Source: DASPSR01 sp035498715
GTDB lineage: Bacteria; Nitrospirota; UBA9217
Assembly: GCA_035498715.1 (NCBI GenBank)
Contig: DATJZV010000158.1
Location: 37,246-101,245 of the forward strand
Direction of reading: 5' to 3'
DNA length: 64,000 bases
The position numbers and the translations under genes were made by a program. Of this stretch, positions 44,093 to 53,033 are shown one piece after another. Numbering within the stretch: position 1 is the first letter of the stretch; every line of letters starts with the position of its first letter. The notes beneath the pieces were generated by a model. The model saw nothing but the letters and a program-made list of their open reading frames with translations, did not search any database and was not told the DNA's origin.

Positions 44093-45133
44093 CTATACAT
44101 CCAGTTCTTGCGATGGCCGTCCGAGGTGGTAATCAAGCGTTTTACGCAGGGCGGTCTTAAGGTCCGTAACCGGCTTCCAGCCAAGGTACTTCTCCGCGTT
44201 CTTGATCGACGGCACGCGGGTCAGGATATCCTGATAGCCTTCTCCGTAGTACTCCTTGGATTTTACGGTCACTACCTTGACGCTGTCGGTGAGCTTCGCG
44301 TAGTTAGGATACGTCTTGATGAGCGCGATGAGTGTCTCTGCCAGCTCGCGAATCGACACGTCATTAGCGGGATTGCCGATATTGAAGATGCGGCCGTCGG
44401 CGGCGCCGTCTTTATTTTCAATGATGCGTGTCAACGCGTCGATACCGTCGTCAATATAGGTGAAGCTTCGCCGCTGTGCGCCACCATCGACCAGTTGAAT
44501 ATCTTTTCCGCGCAGGATGTTGCCGATGAACTGGGTGAGCACACGCGAACTGCCTTCCTTGGGTTCCAGAATATTATCGAGTTTCGGGCCGACCCAGTTG
44601 AACGGTCGGAAGAGTGTGTACTTGAGCCCTTCCTTCATGCCGTAGGCGTGGATCACGCGGTCCATGAGCTGCTTGGAGCAGGAATAGATCCAGCGTGGCT
44701 TGTTAATGGGACCGAGAACGAGATTCGAAGATTCTTCATCGAACTCCTGGTCCGTGCACATGCCGTACACCTCGGAGGTCGAAGGGAAAAGCACGCGTTT
44801 TTTGTACCGCACGCATTTGCGTACGATATAGAGATTGGCCTCGAAGTCCAATTCAAACACACGCAGGGGGTCCTGCACGTACGTGGCGGGCGTGGCGATG
44901 GCCACAAGGGGGATGACCACATCACACTTTCTGACATGGTACTCGATCCATTCCCGGTTGATGGTAATATCACCTTCCACAAAGTGGAAGCGTTCATGTC
45001 CAAGGCACTGGTCAAGCTTGTCACAGGCCATGTCCATACCGTAGACTTCCCACTCCTTGTGCTTTAAAATATGCTCGGTCAGGCTGCTGCCGATAAATCC
45101 ATTCACTCCGAGGATCAAGATTCTAAGGCTCAT
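44093..45133 (-). CDS. arnA: UDP-glucuronic acid oxidative decarboxylase (ArnA C-terminal domain as a separate protein)
   Basis: An extended SDR enzyme, 346 residues, that oxidises and decarboxylates UDP-glucuronate to UDP-4-keto-pentose. The NAD loop GVNGFIGS is at residues 9-16, with PSTSEVYG and the YSCSK catalytic Tyr/Lys following. The family-specific RPFNWVGPKLDNI and SFTYIDDG segments match the C-terminal half of E. coli ArnA. In E. coli this domain is fused to the formyltransferase; here it is an independent gene beginning just after the stop of the formyltransferase gene. ATG at 45133 has TGGAGTGA upstream; GTG at 45139 is an alternative. Confidence 0.92.
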   Translation of the reverse strand: MSLRILILGVNGFIGSSLTEHILKHKEWEVYGMDMACDKLDQCLGHERFHFVEGDITINREWIEYHVRKCDVVIPLVAIATPATYVQDPLRVFELDFEANLYIVRKCVRYKKRVLFPSTSEVYGMCTDQEFDEESSNLVLGPINKPRWIYSCSKQLMDRVIHAYGMKEGLKYTLFRPFNWVGPKLDNILEPKEGSSRVLTQFIGNILRGKDIQLVDGGAQRRSFTYIDDGIDALTRIIENKDGAADGRIFNIGNPANDVSIRELAETLIALIKTYPNYAKLTDSVKVVTVKSKEYYGEGYQDILTRVPSIKNAEKYLGWKPVTDLKTALRKTLDYHLGRPSQELDV

Positions 45134-45135
45134 GG

Positions 45136-46101
45136 TCACTCCATTCTGTCTGTTATGCTCTTTGAGAGCTGTTTATTCCCGACCTGGTTTCCGAGGATTT
45201 GGCCAACCTCCAACCCATGGCCTCCCGCAGAGGCTTCTTCTCTTTTCCCTTCCCACTGCAGGGTAAGTATCTCGAGACTTCCGTTTCCCGTGGCCACTCT
45301 GAGCGGGTTCACTGATACAACCTGTCCCGGTCTTCCTTTGATATCCTTGACCGGCCGTGCCCGCCAGATGAACAGTTTATTGCCACCGGCAAGAGTAAAC
45401 GCACCTGGATACGGATGCGTAACGGCTCGTATGAGATTATAGATCCTGTCGGCGCTCTGTGTCCAGTCGATTCGTCCATCCTCGGGTTTGCGTCCGCCGA
45501 AATAGGTTGCCTGCGAATCATCCTGCCGGCGCCGCGGGGCCATGCCTTTGGTGAGATCATCAATCCGGCGCTCAAGAACGAGACGCGCGGCTTTTACTGC
45601 CTTCCTGAAAACGTCCTGAGCCGTGTCCTCCGGACCGATGGGGACTGCCTCCTGATCAACGATATCACCAGCATCAGCGCGTTTTACCATGTAGTGGAGC
45701 GTCACGCCGGCTTCTTTTTCTCCGTGCAGCACGGCCCAGTTGATAGGCACCCGGCCTCGGTATTTGGGCAGGAGCGAGCCGTGCATGTTGAACGCGCCGA
45801 GGCGCGGGACGTCAAGGATCTCCTCCTTGATCATGTTGCGGTAGTAGAAGGAGAATATCAGGTCCGGGTTCCAGGCGCGGATGCGGCTTAACCAGTCCGG
45901 CGTGTTTACGGACTCCGGCGTATAGACCGGAATGCCGTGACCTTTTGCAAGATCTGACACGGATCTGAACCAGATCTGTTCGCTCGGGTTGTCCTCATGG
46001 GTGATGACAGCGATTATGTTATCATCTCTTCGGAGCAAGAGATCCAGACATTCATAACCCACATCGTGATAAGCAAAAACCAGGATGCTCGGTTTACTCA
46101 C
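45136..46101 (-). CDS. arnA: UDP-4-amino-4-deoxy-L-arabinose formyltransferase (ArnA N-terminal domain as a separate protein)
   Basis: A 321-residue formyltetrahydrofolate-dependent transferase with N105, H107 (FNMHGSLLPKYRG) and D143 (RADAGDIVD) of the formyltransferase active site. The N-terminus SKPSILVFAYHDVGYECL matches E. coli ArnA. GTG at 46101 is chosen; it overlaps the arnC stop by 8 bases and has AAGGCGGG upstream, while ATG at 46134 would add 11 basic residues. The protein ends with an FMT C-terminal-like domain and stops just before the decarboxylase gene, so ArnA is split. Confidence 0.92.
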   Translation of the reverse strand: MSKPSILVFAYHDVGYECLDLLLRRDDNIIAVITHEDNPSEQIWFRSVSDLAKGHGIPVYTPESVNTPDWLSRIRAWNPDLIFSFYYRNMIKEEILDVPRLGAFNMHGSLLPKYRGRVPINWAVLHGEKEAGVTLHYMVKRADAGDIVDQEAVPIGPEDTAQDVFRKAVKAARLVLERRIDDLTKGMAPRRRQDDSQATYFGGRKPEDGRIDWTQSADRIYNLIRAVTHPYPGAFTLAGGNKLFIWRARPVKDIKGRPGQVVSVNPLRVATGNGSLEILTLQWEGKREEASAGGHGLEVGQILGNQVGNKQLSKSITDRME

Positions 46102-47056
46102 CGGTGCCCGCCTTTTCGGTCTCGACCCTCTCATAGACCTTGCGGATGACGAAGCGAGGCCTTCTCCTTACTTCCTTGTAGATGCGGCCTATGTATTCGC
46201 CGATGATGCCGAGCCCCATGATGCCGATGCCGACGAGAAAGTAAAGGATAGCGAAGAGGGTGAACAAACCCTCGGCCTCGGGTCCGACAATCAGCCGCCG
46301 GATGAACAGGTAGATCACGAACAAGGTGCTCAGCACCGATACGATCATGCCGAAGAGGGTGAAGACCTGGAGAGGGACGACGGAAAAACCCGTCATGAGA
46401 TCGAAGTTGAGTCGGATCAGGTCGTAGAGACGGTACTTGGATTCCCCGGCAGCGCGGGCCGCATGCTCGACCTCCACCTCCGTGGCGTTGGCGGCAAAGC
46501 TGTACGCAAGCGCCGGGATAAAGGTCGAGGTCTCTTCGCTCGCAACAATGCTTTCGATGATGTTTTTCCGGTACGCCCTAAGCATGCACCCTTGGTCGCG
46601 CATGCGGATATTCGTGATCTTGGCCCGCATGCCGTTAATGATCTTTGATGCGTACTTCCGGAAAAAGGTGTCCTGGCGGTTCTTGCGGTATCCGCCGACC
46701 ACATCATGCCCGGCCTCGATAGCGGCAAGGAGCTTCGGGATTTCTTCCGGAGGGTTCTGAAGGTCTGCATCGAGCGTGACGACAACGTCTCCCCGAACAC
46801 GCTCGAAGGCCGCCATGATGGCCATGTGCTGGCCGAAATTGCCGTTGAAATCGATAACGCGCACCTGGTTGGGGCGGCGCTCGTGATATCCCTTCAGCAT
46901 CTCTCCCGACCGATCACGGCTGCCGTCGTTCGTGAATAGGATCTCAAAGGGTTTGCCCAGTCCGTCCAGCACCGCTGTGAGGCGGTTGAACAGTGCGTCG
47001 AGGTTCTCCTGCTCATTATAAACGGGAACCACCACGCTGACATAGGGTTTTGCCAT
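46094..47056 (-). CDS. arnC: Undecaprenyl-phosphate 4-deoxy-4-formamido-L-arabinose transferase
   Basis: A GT2 membrane glycosyltransferase of 320 residues that moves Ara4FN from UDP to undecaprenyl phosphate. The catalytic core has VVVPVYNEQENL, the DGSRD loop and VTLDADLQNPPEEI. Two C-terminal transmembrane helices (about 228-252 and 264-288) give the DPM1/ArnC topology. AGGAGG overlaps the end of arnB; ATG at 47056 has the better spacing, while the ATG at 47062 (ATGA overlap) is possible. It is embedded in the arn operon between arnB and arnA. Confidence 0.93.
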   Translation of the reverse strand: MAKPYVSVVVPVYNEQENLDALFNRLTAVLDGLGKPFEILFTNDGSRDRSGEMLKGYHERRPNQVRVIDFNGNFGQHMAIMAAFERVRGDVVVTLDADLQNPPEEIPKLLAAIEAGHDVVGGYRKNRQDTFFRKYASKIINGMRAKITNIRMRDQGCMLRAYRKNIIESIVASEETSTFIPALAYSFAANATEVEVEHAARAAGESKYRLYDLIRLNFDLMTGFSVVPLQVFTLFGMIVSVLSTLFVIYLFIRRLIVGPEAEGLFTLFAILYFLVGIGIMGLGIIGEYIGRIYKEVRRRPRFVIRKVYERVETEKAGTGE

Positions 47057-47058
47057 CG

Positions 47059-48228
47059 TCATTTCCTCCTGAACAGATCGTCCATGGCCGCGATCACACG
47101 GTCCTGGTCCGCATCGGTCATTGCCGGGAAAAGCGGCAGGCTCACGATGCGGTCGGAGATGGTCTCGGCGATCGGAAAATCACCGCGTTTGAAGCCGAAC
47201 TGTTCACGATAGTAGGGGTAGAGGTGCACGGCCCGGTAGTGCAGGCCCGTGCCGATGTTCCGGTCTTTCATGCCCTGCATGAACGCGTCACGGTCCATGC
47301 CTGCCGAATCAGGATTGATGAGCGGCGTATAGAGGTGCCATGCGTGGAGGTGGGAATAGAACGGCTCCTTGGGCAGTGACCATTGCGGCCAGCCGCTCAG
47401 CAATTTCCCGTAACGCACCGCCAGCTCGGTGCGGCGTTTGATGAATCCGTCTAGCTGTTTGAGCTGGTGCAGGCCGAGAGCGGCCTGGATGTCCATCATG
47501 TTGTACTTGTATCCAGGAGCTATGATCTCGTAGTGCTGGCTTCCTTTTTTCCCGAAGCGGTTCCACGCCTCGCGGTCCATGCCGTGGAAGCGAAGGAGCG
47601 CCACGGCCTCGGCCATTTTATCATCACGGGTGACTACGCACCCACCTTCTCCGGTGGTCATGTTCTTATTGGGATGAAAACTGAAGACCTGGATATCGCC
47701 AAAGCTGCCGATGCGTTTGCCCTTATACTCCGTGCCGATGGCGTGAGCGGCGTCCTCGATCACGCGGAGATTATACTTTTTTGCGAAGTCGTAGACCGGA
47801 TCAAGGTCTACAGGTAGGCCGGCAAAGTGCACCGGCATGATTGCGCGGGTGCGGTTGGTGACCGCCTTCTCGATCTTCGTAACATCCATGTTATACGTCC
47901 CCGGCTCGACATCCACAAGCACGGGCTTTCCGCCGGTGAGTACGATGGTATTGAGCGTAGCTGCGAAGGTCATGGGCGTGGTGATCACTTCATCGCCGGG
48001 TTTCAATTGCAATGCGGCCAGCACAAGGTGCAGTCCGGCCGTTGCTGAAGAAAGCACGAGCGCGTGCGGCGCCGAGACGTAGGACTTGAGGTCGTCCTCG
48101 AACTTCTTGACGCGCGGCCCGGTTGTGATCCACCCGGATTCGAGGCAGGCGACTACCTCATCGATCGCTTCGCGGCTGATGGATGGCCGCGAGAAAGGGA
48201 GAAATTTATCTTCTTTGTTTGCAGACAT
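47059..48228 (-). CDS. arnB: UDP-4-amino-4-deoxy-L-arabinose-oxoglutarate aminotransferase
   Basis: A 389-residue DegT/DnrJ/EryC1 PLP aminotransferase that makes UDP-Ara4N from the 4-keto sugar. The PLP lysine is K188 in SFHPNKNMTTGEGG. The LPFSRPSISREAIDEV N-terminus, TTPMTFAATLN and PVHFAGLP motifs are characteristic. ATG at 48228 has GAGGAG 6 bases upstream; the open frame to 48366 upstream is not coding. The stop overlaps arnC, giving translational coupling. Confidence 0.94.
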   Translation of the reverse strand: MSANKEDKFLPFSRPSISREAIDEVVACLESGWITTGPRVKKFEDDLKSYVSAPHALVLSSATAGLHLVLAALQLKPGDEVITTPMTFAATLNTIVLTGGKPVLVDVEPGTYNMDVTKIEKAVTNRTRAIMPVHFAGLPVDLDPVYDFAKKYNLRVIEDAAHAIGTEYKGKRIGSFGDIQVFSFHPNKNMTTGEGGCVVTRDDKMAEAVALLRFHGMDREAWNRFGKKGSQHYEIIAPGYKYNMMDIQAALGLHQLKQLDGFIKRRTELAVRYGKLLSGWPQWSLPKEPFYSHLHAWHLYTPLINPDSAGMDRDAFMQGMKDRNIGTGLHYRAVHLYPYYREQFGFKRGDFPIAETISDRIVSLPLFPAMTDADQDRVIAAMDDLFRRK

Positions 48229-48337
48229 GGCGCTCCTCAATTCAAAATGCGTGAATCGAAAAATACGAAACCGCGGTGTGCTTAGGGCGTAAAGATCAAA
48301 TCCTTCGTCGCTTTTTGCGGCAACAATTGCTTTCCCC

Positions 48338-48703
48338 CTAGCTCCTGGTAACAAAAAATACTCCAATGATAATAATCACGATGCCGGTGACGCGGGTCAT
48401 CGAGAGATTCTCCTGGAACAGGTAATACCCGGCCACGGCGTTGACGATGTACCCAACGCTGAGCAAGGGATAGGCAAAGCTCACCTCCACGCGCGAGAGG
48501 ACGAGGAGCCACACAGCGACACTTACGATGTAGAGGAAGAGTCCCCCGAGAACGAAGATATTCCCGGCCACTTGCAACGCAATGGGAAGGAAATTGCTCC
48601 AGGCGAACTCAAAATAACCGATGCGCCGCATCCCTTCTTTTAAGCAGAGCTGGGCCGCGGCATTGAGCAGTACTCCTAGCAGAATGATCGGAAGGTATTT
48701 CAC
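48338..48703 (-). CDS. SMR/EamA-type membrane protein, probable Ara4N-lipid flippase subunit (ArnE/ArnF-like)
   Basis: A 121-residue protein with four transmembrane helices: N-terminal ILLGVLLNAAAQLCLKEG with the membrane Glu, then helices around 42-65, 70-92 and 98-118. ArnE and ArnF form the heterodimer that flips Ara4N-undecaprenyl phosphate. Only one SMR gene is in this operon, so it may act as a homodimer or pair with a distant gene. Its start overlaps the arnT stop by 4 bases and a 109-base gap separates it from arnB. Confidence 0.82.
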   Translation of the reverse strand: MKYLPIILLGVLLNAAAQLCLKEGMRRIGYFEFAWSNFLPIALQVAGNIFVLGGLFLYIVSVAVWLLVLSRVEVSFAYPLLSVGYIVNAVAGYYLFQENLSMTRVTGIVIIIIGVFFVTRS

Positions 48704-50379
48704 GGCGTCATCTCCTTGTTCACAGCGAGGACGGTGTCGTCAGTGCCGGCGATCAGGTATATGTTCCTGTGCCCCGCGGCGAGCAGCGCATCATAGGTTC
48801 CGCGTTTTGCAAGCATGTATATCGTCGACGGTCCGTCCCATCGCTTCCAGAATATAGTCTCATTGACCATCCATTGGCTGGTATCCTCGACCGTGGTCCC
48901 GAACTCGAGTTCCCCTTTCCAGTTCACCACGGTGATGCGCCGTTCCAGGTATACGGGCAGGTCCTGGTAATAGGTATCGTAGCTGGCGACCTCATCGCCG
49001 GGCTGGAGCCGCTGCTTGAGCACCAACGCCAGACTTTTGGACGAGCGCATATCCGCGAAAGAAGCGGCCGCATTCACCACAATGGAAAATAACACCGTTG
49101 TAGCGGTCAGTGACAAGAATGCCCATCGGAAGTTTTTCCGCCTGCTCATGAACCATGTCACCGCAGTTCCTGTGATCAGAACGGCCGCGAACATATAGGG
49201 GGACTTACCGAGTTTCTGCACATCTGGCGATGCCTGATAGTCCGGAAGAGCGATCAGTGCGACGGTTAGCCCCAGAGTAACGATCAGCAAAGCGGCGTAA
49301 CCGGCCCGGATACCGGGAAAATCACGGCGGTCCCATGCTTCAGCAAGATACCGACCGATCAACAAGGAGAGCGGTGGAAAGATCGGCAGAATGTAGGGTA
49401 TCAGTTTCGAGCTGGAAGCGGAAAAAAAGAGAAATACAAACCCGGCCCAGAGCAGAAGAAAGAGCGTGTCCCGGTGCTCATGACGCTCGCGCCATGACGG
49501 AGGAAGATTATGCTTTACGGCCTGTATGAGAAAGGCGCTCCAGGGAAAGAGACCAAGCAGCACCACGGGTATAAAGAACCATGCGGGTTTGTACCGGCCG
49601 TGGATCTTCGTAAGGTAACGCAGAAAATGTTCATGGATGAAATAGAAGTTAAAAAACTCGGGATTGGCCCGGTCGACTAGAATATGCCAGGGCGCGGCGA
49701 TGAGCAGGAACAGCAGAAGGCCGCTCGGGAGATACATGGTTTTAAGAACGCGCCATTCCCCCAACAGTATTATCCAGACGCCGATCACCATCCCGGGGAT
49801 CAGGATGCCGATCAATCCTTTGGTCATGACCGCCAGAGCAGCAAACATATAAAAGCCCCACATGTAAAGCCGTCGCCGCAGCCCAGGCGGTTCATGCGTT
49901 CCGAGCAGGAAGCAAAGAAGCGTAACACTCAACAGGACCGACATGGGCATGTCAAGGATGATGGCGCGGCTCAAAGCATAGTACAGGAGGCTGGTGGCGA
50001 GCACTGTCGCCGAGATCAACCCGGTGCGTCGTCCGAACAACCGCACGCCGGATCCGTACATGACGAGACACCCCCCCAAAGCAAAGAGGGCAGGCCACAG
50101 GCGGAGCGCAAATCCCTTCAGGCCGAAGAGCTTGATGGAAAGGCCTTCGAGCCAGTAGAACAGCACCGGTTTTTCGAAGTATTTGACACCGTTCAGCCGG
50201 GGGGTGAGATAGTCGCCCGTGGCCACCATTTCACGGGGAATCTCGACATACCGTCCTTCATCGGGCACCGACAAGGGACGGTTCCCAAGCATGAAACCAA
50301 AAAAGAGAGAGAGCAGCACGATCAAAAGAAATAGATCGCGCATCCCGTGAGTATCGGTTTGTTTGATATCCTGAGTCAT
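48700..50379 (-). CDS. arnT: Undecaprenyl phosphate-alpha-4-amino-4-deoxy-L-arabinose arabinosyltransferase
   Basis: A 559-residue GT83/PMT-fold glycosyltransferase that transfers Ara4N to lipid A on the periplasmic side. The first periplasmic loop has the PDEGRYVEIPREM motif with the catalytic Asp/Glu and the EKPVLFYWL segment. About twelve hydrophobic helices precede a C-terminal soluble domain. Lipid A capped in this way binds less polymyxin and other cationic peptides. It is the first gene of the arn operon, 125 bases downstream of a consensus promoter. Confidence 0.92.
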   Translation of the reverse strand: MTQDIKQTDTHGMRDLFLLIVLLSLFFGFMLGNRPLSVPDEGRYVEIPREMVATGDYLTPRLNGVKYFEKPVLFYWLEGLSIKLFGLKGFALRLWPALFALGGCLVMYGSGVRLFGRRTGLISATVLATSLLYYALSRAIILDMPMSVLLSVTLLCFLLGTHEPPGLRRRLYMWGFYMFAALAVMTKGLIGILIPGMVIGVWIILLGEWRVLKTMYLPSGLLLFLLIAAPWHILVDRANPEFFNFYFIHEHFLRYLTKIHGRYKPAWFFIPVVLLGLFPWSAFLIQAVKHNLPPSWRERHEHRDTLFLLLWAGFVFLFFSASSSKLIPYILPIFPPLSLLIGRYLAEAWDRRDFPGIRAGYAALLIVTLGLTVALIALPDYQASPDVQKLGKSPYMFAAVLITGTAVTWFMSRRKNFRWAFLSLTATTVLFSIVVNAAASFADMRSSKSLALVLKQRLQPGDEVASYDTYYQDLPVYLERRITVVNWKGELEFGTTVEDTSQWMVNETIFWKRWDGPSTIYMLAKRGTYDALLAAGHRNIYLIAGTDDTVLAVNKEMTP

Positions 50380-50498
50380 GGATTGTCGTATTGAGCCGCC
50401 GGCTATGATCGTGCCCAGGGGGAAAAATCTCTAATTTTTCGCCATGTTCTTGGTGCTGTTCGAAAAATGCAGCAAGGCTGTGCTGCCGGCAATTGAAA

Positions 50499-50517
50499 GA
50501 GCGATTTTACATCGCTC
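50499..50517. promoter_or_regulatory. Palindrome overlapping the -10 box of the arn promoter (operator or terminator)
   Basis: GAGCGAT and ATCGCTC form a 7-bp inverted repeat with a 5-base centre. On the minus strand the -10 hexamer lies inside it, so a bound dimeric regulator would block the promoter. It is also followed on the minus strand by TTTCAATT and could act as a weak phoU terminator. Confidence 0.5.
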
Positions 50518-50532
50518 ACTACGATTTGTCAA
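50504..50532 (-). promoter_or_regulatory. Sigma70 promoter of the arn operon
   Basis: On the minus strand a perfect TTGACA (50532-50527), a 17-base spacer and TAAAAT (50509-50504) are found between phoU and arnT. The leader to the arnT ATG would be about 118 bases. This separates the arn operon from the upstream pst-phoU genes. Confidence 0.7.
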
Positions 50533-50635
50533 ATATTTTATAGGGTTCCGGAGGGAAAACCTGCTTCACTTGAATCGTCCGGATGGTCTGCGATAAGGGA
50601 GAGGATGTCTCTTCACGGAGCAAGGGCATGACTTA

Positions 50636-51319
50636 TCAGCTTTCGGTTTTCTGGCGCATAGCCTCGCATGCCATGTGGCGGATAACCTTTCCCTTCACCA
50701 TAAACACGACCATCTCTGCGATGTTAGTGGCGTGGTCACCGACGCGCTCGAGGTATTTTGTTATATACGTGAGGCGGACCGCCCGGGAGATGTTCTTGGG
50801 GTCCTTCAGCATAAAGAGGAGAAGCTCGTTGAATATCTGCTGGTTCAGGTTATCCACGAAGTCGTCAGCCTCGCATACGCTCAGGGCGAGGTCAGCGTCC
50901 TTTGCCACGAAGGCATCGAGACTGTCCTTGAGCATTTTTTGAGCTGCATCGGCCATGCGCGGGATGTCGATGTACGGCTTGAGCGGTGGCTCATCGAGCA
51001 GCTCGATCCCTCGTTCGCATATGTCTACAGCGAGGTCTCCCATGCGCTCGAGGTCGGTGATGATCTTGATGGCGGTCGTGACGAAGCGGAGATTGCTGCC
51101 CGTGGGCTGCCATATGGCGAGGAACCGGATGCACTCCTCCTCGATCTCAACGTCGAAATTGTTTATGATGGCATCGCCGTCGATGACCTCAACGGCGAGG
51201 CTCCGGTCACGCTCGACCAAGGCCTTCACGGATTTCTTGATGGCATCCTCAACAAACCCTCCCATCTTGAGTATTAGCTCTTTGAGCTTTTCAAGGTCTA
51301 TTTCTTTCTGCGCAGCCAT
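50636..51319 (-). CDS. phoU: Phosphate-specific transport accessory/regulatory protein PhoU
   Basis: A 227-residue all-helical protein made of two PhoU repeats, each with the acidic metal-binding pattern (DLERMGDLAVDIC in the first, YLERVGDHATNIAEM in the second). PhoU links the Pst transporter to the PhoR-type sensor and holds the Pho regulon off when phosphate is plentiful. ATG at 51319 is preceded by AAGGAG; the frame from 51361 lacks a ribosome site. It is the last gene of the pst operon. Confidence 0.95.
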   Translation of the reverse strand: MAAQKEIDLEKLKELILKMGGFVEDAIKKSVKALVERDRSLAVEVIDGDAIINNFDVEIEEECIRFLAIWQPTGSNLRFVTTAIKIITDLERMGDLAVDICERGIELLDEPPLKPYIDIPRMADAAQKMLKDSLDAFVAKDADLALSVCEADDFVDNLNQQIFNELLLFMLKDPKNISRAVRLTYITKYLERVGDHATNIAEMVVFMVKGKVIRHMACEAMRQKTES

Positions 51320-51429
51320 GATGTTCTCCTTCCTAAATGAAGCTGAGCGGTCAGAGCTCATAATATATAGTATAACTCATCGCTCCGAAAATACATACGA
51401 AGAGCCATCAGTTATGAGCCGTTACGATT

Positions 51430-52194
51430 TTAGCCGAACCTTCCCGTAATGTAGTCATCTGTTTGCTTTTTGTCCGGATTTGTGAAGATCTTTTCGGTGG
51501 TGCCGAACTCAATGAGCTCGCCCAGGTACATGAACCCGGTCATGTCCGAGACGCGGGCGGCCTGCTGCATGTTGTGCGTGACGATGATGATTGTGACGTC
51601 CTTCTTTAAGTTGACAACCAGTTCCTCGATTTTTGCCGTCGATATTGGGTCCAAGGCCGAGGTGGGCTCGTCGAAGAGCAGGACCTCGGGTTCCACAGCC
51701 AGCGCCCGTGCGATGCAGAGGCGCTGCTGCTGCCCGCCGGATAGTTCGAAGGCACCTGAGTCCAGCTTGTCCTTCACTTCCTCCCAAAGCACTGAGTGCT
51801 TGAGCGCCCGCTCGATTCTTTCAACAAGTTCACTCTTCTTGGTAATCCCTTTTAGCCGAAGGCCGTAGGAGATGTTTTCCGCTATAGTCATCGGGAAGGG
51901 CGTGGGCTTCTGAAACACCATGCCGATGCGGCTTCTGAGGTTGATGAGGTCGAAACCTTCTGTGAGAACGTTGTTCCCCTGGAAAACGATTTCGCCGCCG
52001 TACCGGTGCCGGGGGTAAAGGTCGTGCATACGGTTGAAGCAGCGGAGCAGCGTGGTCTTTCCGCATCCGGAGGGACCGATCAGCGCAGTGACTTTGTTGC
52101 GGTAGATCGGAAGCGAAATGGCTCGGAGGGCGTGGATGTCTCCGTTGTAATAAAAATCCAGATTTCTGACTTCGATATCAACAGTGCCGCTCAA
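51430..52194 (-). CDS. pstB: Phosphate ABC transporter ATP-binding protein
   Basis: A 254-residue ABC ATPase with Walker A GPSGCGKTT, a PstB-type CFNRMHDLYP segment after it, the signature LSGGQQQRLCIARAL and Walker B VLLFDEPTSALDP. TTG at 52194 is favoured: GGAGGT lies 7 bases upstream and the codon overlaps the pstA stop as TTGA. A GTG at 52209 is the alternative. It energises high-affinity phosphate import with PstC and PstA. Confidence 0.95.
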   Translation of the reverse strand: MSGTVDIEVRNLDFYYNGDIHALRAISLPIYRNKVTALIGPSGCGKTTLLRCFNRMHDLYPRHRYGGEIVFQGNNVLTEGFDLINLRSRIGMVFQKPTPFPMTIAENISYGLRLKGITKKSELVERIERALKHSVLWEEVKDKLDSGAFELSGGQQQRLCIARALAVEPEVLLFDEPTSALDPISTAKIEELVVNLKKDVTIIIVTHNMQQAARVSDMTGFMYLGELIEFGTTEKIFTNPDKKQTDDYITGRFG

Positions 52195-53033
52195 CGTTTG
52201 TACCTCCACTTGATGATCATTCTACCCATGATGGTGAGCGCAAGGATGAATAGCGTAATCACGAAAGAAGCGCCCCATGCCTGTGTATGCCAGCTTTTAT
52301 AGGGCCCCATGGCGTACTGGAAAATAGTTACTGTGAGCGATGCCATCGGGCCGTTCATGTTCGTGGAATGAAAGTTATTGTTGAACGAAGTAAAGAGCAG
52401 AGGCGCGGTCTCGCCAGCAACGCGGGCGATCGATAAGAGAACGCCTGTCAGGATGCCCGTAGCGGCGCCGCGGTATACGACCTGGATGATGACTTTGTAA
52501 TAGGGAGCTCCGAGAGCAAATGCCGCTTCCCGCAATGTCCATGGCACAAGCGACAGCATGTCTTCCGTGGTCCGGAGAACCACGGGGATCATGATGATCG
52601 AAAGCGCAAACGCCCCAGCCCAGCCGCTGAAATGGTGGAGCGGACGCACGAGGACCGCGTAGACAAAGGCGCCCACTACAATGGAAGGGACGCTGACCAT
52701 GATGTCCGAAAGAACGCTGATAACCCGGGCGATTTTTTTCCCGCGTGCGTACTCGGCGAGGAACGTCCCGCCCAGAACGCCAACGGGAACTCCTATCAAC
52801 GTAGCGGCGAATGTGATCATTAGCTGTCCGACAAAGGCATTTCTGAGTCCCCCGCCCTCGACACCGGCGGGGGCGGGGTCATTGAGGAAAAGGCTCACTT
52901 TCAAGGCGCCTATTCCGTTGAGGAGGACGTCGAATAGGATGTAAATGAGCCAAAAAAGACCCACGGCCGCGGCAAGGCCACTCAATGCGAGAGCGGCAAA
53001 ACTCTCCAGTTTTCTTTTCTTCTCGAGGTTCAT
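52191..53033 (-). CDS. pstA: Phosphate ABC transporter permease PstA
   Basis: A 280-residue inner-membrane permease with six helices. The EAA-like loop is REAAFALGAPYYKVIIQVVY followed by the GETAPLLFTSFN segment that is typical of PstA. The start overlaps the pstC stop by 4 bases and its end overlaps pstB, so the three are translationally coupled. Confidence 0.95.
   Translation of the reverse strand: MNLEKKRKLESFAALALSGLAAAVGLFWLIYILFDVLLNGIGALKVSLFLNDPAPAGVEGGGLRNAFVGQLMITFAATLIGVPVGVLGGTFLAEYARGKKIARVISVLSDIMVSVPSIVVGAFVYAVLVRPLHHFSGWAGAFALSIIMIPVVLRTTEDMLSLVPWTLREAAFALGAPYYKVIIQVVYRGAATGILTGVLLSIARVAGETAPLLFTSFNNNFHSTNMNGPMASLTVTIFQYAMGPYKSWHTQAWGASFVITLFILALTIMGRMIIKWRYKR

Noticed and set aside
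44108..45067. 319-codon plus-strand frame opposite the ArnA decarboxylase gene
   Set aside because: Shadow of arnA; no ribosome site and no motif, while the minus-strand protein has complete catalytic residues.
50380..50635. A Pho box upstream of the arn operon
   Set aside because: No 11-bp-spaced TTACA/TGTAA series is present; only the sigma70 promoter and a palindrome are seen.
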